Shown: positions 18,537 to 25,516 of the stretch, in pieces
How the letters are laid out: every line of letters begins with the position of its first letter
Numbering within the stretch: the stretch's first letter is position 1
NCBI GenBank assembly: GCA_000226015.1
Contig: JH153484.1
Span: 2,479 to 27,994 of the forward strand
Source: Mnemiopsis leidyi
Taxonomy: Eukaryota > Ctenophora > Tentaculata > Lobata > Bolinopsidae
DNA: 25,516 bases
Reading direction: 5' to 3'
Program-made: the position numbers and the translations under genes
Notes under the pieces: generated by a model
What the model saw: only the letters and a program-made list of their open reading frames with translations
What the model was told of the DNA's origin: nothing
Databases searched by the model: none

Positions 18537-19674
18537 AGCACCTATGTTCAGTATGTATCTGGTTAGTAACTGTAAGGTTATTGTAATTAGTATTTAATGA
18601 ACATAATATACAATATACATAGCATAGGAATGCATAGCATAGGGAAGCATCCAATTAATGCATCGAGTAGGTATAGCATTATCTATATGTACTTGTGCAG
18701 TGCTTGTTAAAGAAGTTCAGTGTTGAATTCTCGATTTTTATCAAATTCTGCAGTAAAATTAGAGCCGATGTAATCACCTGATAGTAAGTGGGAAGCGTTT
18801 ATTCTACTTCCTTTTTAGGACTTTTCTATCTCTACTTGTCTAACACTCCCTTCTCACATTACAATCACGTTATTCTAGTGTTACAACATAGTCTACATAG
18901 TCCATCTTAGATCAGTTGCGCTTCCTAGTCACGTGTCCGTGTCTGACGCAAATGTCTGTTCGTCGAGCAAGCGCTTTTTCTTGCAGTTTTTGTTCAGAGA
19001 TAACTGTTTTATCGCAGGTGCGGTTGTCGTGTGTTATTTCCTAACGCTGCTATTATTTAAACAACTTTATGTATTTCACATAAACCGTTATAATTTTAGA
19101 ATTGCTAAATACTTGTTATTATGAGTATGCTCATTTAGATAAAAACTGAATGTACACCTAACAGCCCATTTTGAACAAATCTGTTCAAAAGATTAATTTG
19201 CATAAAAAGAGAGTTACACTTAGACTACTGAAACTAACACACATGGCAGATAATTTACACCAACGAAGCCACATTTTCAAACTTCCCTATTATTGTACTT
19301 CCTTGATGACATATTAATATATCATACCCTATACCGCACCGCACTCTCTTGCGGGTGTTTTTGTTTATGTCTGAAGCTCTGGCTTTTGCAGTTGATTATG
19401 CGTTAACATAACTTAATAATTTTCGCCAAAATATCTTCACCGAGAGGCACACCACCGTCCAATACACTAGTATCTAAAAGATGATGTTGGTGGTCAGAAG
19501 AGAAACGCACAGATAATTATGCCACTAGTATCTAAATAGCAAAATAGCAAAAGTTGCTTGTTATCCAACTGTTATTGTCGATATTTCCATCTCAGTCTCC
19601 TAAAAATTGTCCAAATTTCTGTCATATTTTGACCACCCTAACACAGATCTAATCTTAGTTATCTCGACAACACG
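18537..19674. other. Divergent intergenic region, HAUS3 and Cys-rich gene promoters
   Basis: The two genes start in opposite directions from this 1.1-kb stretch, so it should contain both promoters, possibly shared. I recognise no RNA gene. Short word repeats occur (CACTAGTATCTAAA twice, in about 19464-19537; GCATAG in 18618-18650). The 63-aa ORF at 18933 has no protein-like features. Confidence 0.5.
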
Positions 19675-20082
19675 ATGACCCTGGTGCACAGCACCATATT
19701 ACTTCTCACTTTCTTCCTGCACAAGTACGCCATGGTGCTCGCTAGATCAAGTGGAGACCCCTTCCATCAGTACAGGGTAAGTTCCTCCACCTGTGGTTCG
19801 TCCTACTGCGATGGTACTCTGCCTGATTGCTGTAGTGGAGTTTCTGACGATGGCTTTTACATAGAGTGGTGCTGCGATAAGAATGTGTGGAGGTACTTTG
19901 TTTATGCGGCCCTCAGCTTTTGTGCGGCGCTCTTCTGGCTGGGCCTCTGGATATATTTTAAGTATCCCGAATGTTTTGAGAGGACATTTGGGAAATGTTG
20001 GGGCTGGATTGTTAGCTGTTTCACCTGTTCCTGGATCAGACGGAACTTTGTAAGTGATGGGGGAGCTTATCAAACCATTTGA
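19675..20082 (+). CDS. Small Cys-rich single-pass membrane protein
   Basis: A 135-aa uninterrupted reading frame. A signal peptide is likely at 1-23 (STILLLTFFLHKYAMVLA). A compact extracellular Cys motif follows at about 39-69 (CGSSYCDGTLPDCCSG, then EWCCDKN). One TM segment lies at about 73-94 (FVYAALSFCAALFWLGLWIY), followed by a Cys- and Trp-containing tail (CFERTFGKCWGWIVSCFTCS) that could be palmitoylated. The Cys pattern directly before the TM is reminiscent of the VOPP1/WBP1 and Shisa groups, but I cannot assign it to either. A strong internal donor (CAGG|GTAAGT, 19775-19784) lies after residue 36, so an alternative spliced form is possible. AATAAA at 20706-20711 would give a 3' UTR of about 0.6 kb. 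Confidence 0.65.
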   Translation: MTLVHSTILLLTFFLHKYAMVLARSSGDPFHQYRVSSSTCGSSYCDGTLPDCCSGVSDDGFYIEWCCDKNVWRYFVYAALSFCAALFWLGLWIYFKYPECFERTFGKCWGWIVSCFTCSWIRRNFVSDGGAYQTI

Positions 20083-20990
20083 GGGGAAATGTTGTAGAGG
20101 ACAATATTATTAGGTATCGGAGAGGACGATGTTGTATATTGGACGGCAAAATCATTGGACTATACATCTGTATTTTCTTGCCTTATTGTTCATATCATTG
20201 ATTTTCTATTGATAATATTTGCTCAGTCTAAGAAAAGTTGGAACTCAGTCTACATCTCAGTTAGATCTCAGTAAAAAGAACTTATCTCAACTTATTTTGA
20301 CATAAAATTACTTAATTTGTCACATAATTATATTTATCGTTAATATTGAATTGTTGCGCATGATCAAATTTGGTGATTTAAGTGCATTTTTGACTATATG
20401 ATTTTAATATTTATCCATGTTGCACCTTCGAAAGCTAAGGTTTCAACGTTTGCTTTTGGTAATCAGTGATATGTAAATAATGATTGCACGTGAAATTTTT
20501 TAGAACTTATTTTTTGTATGTTTTGAAACAACTAGCAACTCTTATTTCAATACATGAAATTGGTGAGGTAACGCTGGCCGACATAAATACAGACATTTTT
20601 GTTGTTTTAGTTGGAGTAGGGCAGCCTGAAACAACGTCGAACTCAAGGAAAATGCAATATCTTATACAAGCAAAAATGTCCGAGTAAAACGTTGTACAGC
20701 ACATAAATAAATTAATGACTGGCAATTACCGTGACCGATATCCCAACCCTCAGATCTGTCAAGCATGGACCATGTTGTGAGAACCCGCACAACTACCTCC
20801 CACACTCACAACACCATATATGAGCAATTAACAACGCCTTATATGGACATGACGTCCAAATTTGGACAAAGCGATTTTCCTTTATAGGTCATGATTTGTT
20901 GGACTGTGGCATGACGTCCGCTCAAATTACCACGCCGAAAGACAGGCGAAGCAGGGAAGGGAATCAATGTACTGGAACATACCAGCGGTA
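20083..20990. other. Convergent 3' region without recognised genes
   Basis: This holds the 3' UTR of the Cys-rich gene (+) and of the 215-aa gene (-). A 67-aa ORF at 20484 and its reverse-strand shadow have no recognisable features. A 14-bp palindrome GTCCAAATTTGGAC lies at about 20857. Confidence 0.45.
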
Positions 20991-21975
20991 CTATTTTTGG
21001 ATTTCCCTCAGCGCTACTGAGATAGCTTCCTCAGCCGACTCAATAGAAGCTAAAGTTTGGTTTACTTTTAACTTAACGTTACCCAAACCAGACTGAATTC
21101 TGTTCACACTTGCAAGATGCTTTCTAAGGTGTTCATGAGAAAGAACGGGTGCTTTTGTATGTACCAAAAACGTCTGAGGTAGTAGATTAGTCTGGTTAAC
21201 AGAGCTCACATTCTCCATGCAGGACTGGCTTTCATTTTCAGGAGGAGTTTTTGTCGGGATCGTCTTCTTTGTGATAATTTCGTGAGCTTGAAGGGGTGTA
21301 AGGCTGTTGATATCCCGTATTGAGTATCCTAGTTCTATAAGTTCCAGCTTCATTTGTCTTGTTATCATAAAGGGCACCTGCAAATTACTAAATTCATATC
21401 TTGTTAACGGAATTTTGAACAATTGAGTCATGCATTGGAAAAAATCATAAAAAGTCTGAGTCAAAATTTAAAACAATTTTCAATATTAATTTCACGTCCG
21501 TAAAATTACACTAGCCCCAGCCCCTATCAAGCTCAGAAAATATAACCTTACAACAAAATATCACCTTTGCTGAGACACTTTCAGAATGGTCGCCATCCAG
21601 GCTGGAGCTGGATGCTTTAATCCTGGCTTTGGTCAGATCTCTGAGATACTGAACTTTTTCTCGCCAGCTGCTCTCTCGCAAGTTGGCGATCTTGTCGGGT
21701 GTCGAGAGTTGAGACCATTTTGTCCAGTCTTTTGAGGTGTTATATCTGATAAGAGACCAAGATTAATGCCTGCTGCGATCTCTGTCAAACAGATTAAGCT
21801 AAAAATTGCTTTTTTAGTGAAATTCATACAAAAACAAATTCTTTAAAAATCGTGATTGAAGTTAAAGGCAAGACTCAGTGGTAAAATCAGTTCACCTGAG
21901 CAAGTTGAAGTGGTAGTAGCACTGCCGGTAGCGGGTCCAAATGCGTGTCTTAAGGCGGGACCCTTGACCCGACAT
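20991..21975 (-). CDS. Unrecognised 215-aa protein with a UBA-like segment
   Basis: Three exons, 21975-21896, 21745-21565 and 21377-20991, join in phase (CTCAG|GTGAAC, GCAAAG|GTGATA) to 215 aa. It starts MSGQGSRLKTRIWTRYRQCY, a basic, aromatic-rich start that could be a mitochondrial targeting helix. Next comes a helical, charged region (WREKVQYLRDLTKARIKA). Then ITRQMKLELIELGYSIRDIN and SLTPLQAHEII at about 91-121, which has the look of a three-helix UBA-like fold (LxxLGYSxxDIxxLTPxxAHxII). The rest is a polar, low-complexity linker and a predicted C-terminal helix (NQTLASIESAEEAISVALRE). I do not know the family. Consistent splice phases and conserved-looking motifs argue that it is real. 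Confidence 0.72.
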
Positions 21976-23693
21976 CCAGATTGAGCTTGTTCCCACTCTT
22001 TACTTCACGTCACATTCATGTCAATTGTCACCACGCGATAAATCAGACCAAATTTTAATTTACATGCTATAAGATAGTTAGATTATTTTACATATTGTTT
22101 AACGGAAATCGAAAAAATCACGAAAAAAGGTCGCAGATGCATTTGGATTTTGATAGGAATCTTCATGAAAATACTAGATTATGTAATTTACAGATTTTGA
22201 AATGCATTGAAGATCAAGTAAAACAGACCATTTTTGTCTTCAATTAAGTGGTAAGGAAAATAATAAATCAATAAGTTAAAATAAAAACTTCCCCAACTTC
22301 AAAGATAAAAAGTCGATGTTTTGTCAGTCAAGAAAATCAACTAAGGCAATAATAGCTAGATAAGGATAATAGCTAGATACAATAAATCCCGACAATCATT
22401 GTATAACCACACGTTAACATGCAAATGGCATGGTGAAAAGAAACCAACGGAAAGTAGCTAAGCAAAAATCAACGATTTTTGACAGAGTGTGACCCTGGTA
22501 CGATAATGTAATGATTATATTAAAAAATTAAAAACAGTAAAAAATATATAAACACTAACTACATACGTCATACGATATCAGATACTGACCGATCAACATA
22601 ATACGTAAATACATTCTAAGATGTTAAATTTACGCCTGAAACTCAACTTTGGTAATGCGGATGGGGAAACCGCACACTTTGTTAATGCGGATGGGGAAAC
22701 CGCACACTTTGTTAATGCGGATGGGGAAACCGCACACTTTGGTAATGCGGCGGATGGGGAAACCGCACACTTTGTTAATGCGGATGGGGAACCGCAGGGA
22801 AAATCTGGACCGGGCTATTAATACCAAGTCTGAGGAATTCTGTTGAAGAATTCAGTCGCCTTGGCAATATATAGTCGGGTCCATATTGCAGTACCAAGGG
22901 GTTGGTGTTATCCTTATCCGCATACAAAGAGTGGGATGTTCCAAACACGTGACAGAATGTTTGTAACACGTGACACGAGCAGATCGGGGCAATCACCTAG
23001 TAAGTTGCGATATTTCACGTTTATGTAATTCTCAGTGGTGTCATCTTACAGCTTCGATATTTTGAAGTCATACAGATGTTAGAAGATACAAATTTTGAAT
23101 GAATTGTGAATAGTGCAAGGAATTTCAATATCGGACATGTTTACAATGCTGTCAACTGATTAAGGATTAAGGGAATTAAACAGAATAGTGCATGAACAAA
23201 GACGGTTTCAGTTGACCTACTATAAAAGAGTGTGACGTAGAAATATTACAGGACATGCATGAAAAACGTGAGAACTATAAATAAAAAAGAAGCCTATTAA
23301 GCCAGTATATATATTACAAAATTATGAATAACAAAATTTGATGCAATGTACACACTACAAATATATACGAAAAGATTTATCCACAAAAATCACTTCACAT
23401 ACCATAATTTTACTTAAATTGCATACAAAACCATCAAATTTTACAAGAAATCCTACAATGCCCAAATAAAAATCAATAACAAATCCTAATTATTTATTAC
23501 AAAAGTTTCTAATTTTGAATATCACCTGCGGTAAGATTCACAGAGCTCAGTAACACAATCGCAGAATATTCCTTAAAAACTGATTTATCGTGAAATCGCG
23601 TTAACTTCGGATGTGTCATGAAAATTAACGTGGGCCAGAAAACCTTTTAGGTTTCAAACAGGAAAGCAGTTAACTAGGCAGTAAATTGGGTTA
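21976..23693. other. Intergenic region with a 30-bp minisatellite
   Basis: AT-rich sequence between the promoter of the 215-aa gene and the 3' end of the kinase gene. Apart from the minisatellite at 22651-22797 I see nothing to annotate. Several ORFs overlap the repeat in different frames and are artefacts of its period. Confidence 0.5.
22651..22797. repeat. 30-bp GC-rich minisatellite with hairpin-forming units
   Basis: The unit is GGTAATGCGGATGGGGAAAC plus CGCACACTTT, four full copies (one with an extra CGG) and a partial fifth. Each unit contains TGCGG ... CCGCA, a 5-bp inverted repeat that can form a small hairpin. It is markedly more GC-rich than its surroundings. Confidence 0.85.
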
Positions 23694-24750
23694 CTACTTA
23701 CGCTGAGGCTCGAACCAATCTTTCACTTCCTGCTCAGTGAACTTTTGTGAAAACACTGGGTGTTGGAAAATGTTTTCCAATGGTATTCGGTCTTCTGGAT
23801 TTTTCTGCAAACACCTGCAACAATACACTAGTTGGTTGGATCGCATCAGAGAAACTTAAATAAACTGACTGAAAGTTTAAATGTAAATGGTATGAGGAAT
23901 AATTAAATCAAATGCAGCGTATTGAAACTGGATGTCTTAAGAAGAAATTATAAACCGATTGACGAAGTCACAGAAGTGTGGAGAGTCGATCTGATCAGTA
24001 AATAGTTGGGGTGGGTCACTCTGGGTAACAACTATCATCAGCTCGAACTTAGTGCACGTCCCATCTTCTGCTGTAGCCTCTTTTCTGTAGCGAAAATATA
24101 TTAGTGGGCTTTCAATTTGGCGGGAATTCCAAGAAAATGTAAGCTTTAAAATGAGTAGATCAGTCAGCTTGCGTTAAGTTGGGAGTGTAATGAATGTACA
24201 TCTGAATATCAACGAAAACAAACTTATCAATGAATGAATAACAAATCTTAAATCTATTTGAATAAATAAATTATTTATCGTTGCACGCATGAATATAATT
24301 TACAATATTTTGTGAGTTGATGTACTTTCATTTCCTCGAAGAGTAAATTTTGCGCGCGATATGGCGCTGTAGACTCGATCAATCGCGACGGACCGGCCTA
24401 GATATTCAAATTTCAGCACCAACCAACAGTCAGTTAGTAACTGACCGCATGGATAGGAACCGTGAAAGAAAAGAAGACAGTGTTTTCTCTTTTGGACGAT
24501 GTGAAGACGCAATTTCACATGCTTGTTGATCTCAACCTCAATTATATGGAGTTAAGTCATATTCAAACAAAGTCACAGAAAGAGTCTTAAACTGCACAGA
24601 GAGTTGAACATTTGAAAAACCTGATGGGATGTTCTCTGCAAGCCAGTTCATGAAGTGTTATACCAAGACTCCACAGGTCTGAGGGATAGCTGTGGTTCTT
24701 CTTATCAGGACCCAATCGCTCTGGAGCATTGTACTCGTACGTTCCAATGC
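23694..24750 (-). CDS. STE7/MAP2K-like protein kinase, C-terminal lobe (5' part outside window)
   Basis: Three exons in phase: 24750-24621, 24084-23956 and 23814-23694. Exon one encodes IGTYEYNAPERLGPDKKN then SDLWSLGITLHELACREHP: the APE motif of the activation segment and the DxWxxG motif. Exon two gives FELMIVVTQSDPPQLF then DSPHFCDFVN. Exon three gives RCLQKNPEDRIPLENIFQHP with the conserved subdomain XI Arg, then EQEVKDWFEPQRK and TAG. The DPPQL ... FxxFVNRCLQKNPEDR pattern is typical of MAP2K/STE kinases. The ATP site, HRD and DFG motifs lie beyond 24750, probably outside the window. Donors AG|GTTTTT and CG|GTTTAT are weak. The stop TAG lies inside a perfect donor (CAGC|GTAAGTAG), so a longer spliced C-terminus is possible. 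Confidence 0.82.

Positions 24751-25516
<766 letters not shown>

Noticed and set aside
18933..19124. 63-aa plus-strand ORF
   Set aside because: Short, AT-rich, featureless, in the divergent promoter region.
20484..20687. 67-aa plus-strand ORF
   Set aside because: Probably within the 3' UTR of the Cys-rich gene; no recognisable features.
22621..22846. Overlapping ORFs on both strands with ADGETAHFVN or MGKPHTLLMR repeats
   Set aside because: Open in several frames because the minisatellite unit is 30 bp; no splice context or domain supports coding.

Overview
This is nuclear DNA from a eukaryote, almost certainly an invertebrate animal. Protein-coding genes are split by many short GT-AG introns (mostly 100-480 bp), intergenic DNA is AT-rich, and there are minisatellites, a MITE and a tRNA-like SINE head. 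The gene set (PIX-type RhoGEF, augmin HAUS3, two-pore K+ channel, ketoacid CoA-transferase, STE-family kinase) points to a metazoan. I cannot name the phylum from this window.

Layout, left to right. 1-1699: hairpin-rich repeats. 1700-2264 (+): the last three coding exons of OXCT1 (SCOT). 3359-14290 (-): a complete 16-exon PIX/ARHGEF7 gene (CH-SH3-DH-PH, 631 aa), reconstructed exon by exon with all phases matching. Its intron 11 is 6,375 bp, against 352 bp for the next largest, and it contains on the opposite strand a complete two-exon two-pore-domain K+ channel gene (9186-10770, +, 399 aa). 14740-18536 (-): an 11-exon HAUS3 gene. 19675-20082 (+): a small Cys-rich single-pass membrane protein. 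20991-21975 (-): a three-exon gene for an unrecognised 215-aa protein. 23694-24750 (-): the last three exons of a MAP2K-like kinase whose 5' part lies beyond the right edge. The right edge is a long (GT)n microsatellite.

The main observations are these. (1) The K2P channel is nested antisense in the PIX gene; the nesting is shown by an in-phase exon 11/exon 12 junction that rebuilds the DH-PH boundary. (2) The channel has two atypical selectivity filters, TVGWG and CIGFG. (3) Tandem duplications repeatedly sit on or next to splice junctions: two 31-bp minisatellites (about 11 and 7 copies) start exactly at 5' splice sites and copy them, an exact 36-bp duplication copies a 3' splice site, and two other short repeats abut splice sites. 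(4) The PIX protein ends where vertebrate PIX would continue into the GIT-binding region, coiled coil and PDZ ligand. (5) A MITE carries three hairpins with an identical loop core but different, self-complementary arms.

The genes are not an operon and share no obvious pathway. PIX acts on Rac/Cdc42 at adhesions, HAUS3 in spindle microtubule nucleation, OXCT1 in mitochondrial ketone use. Gene assignments rest on motif-level recognition of translated exons; no database search was run.
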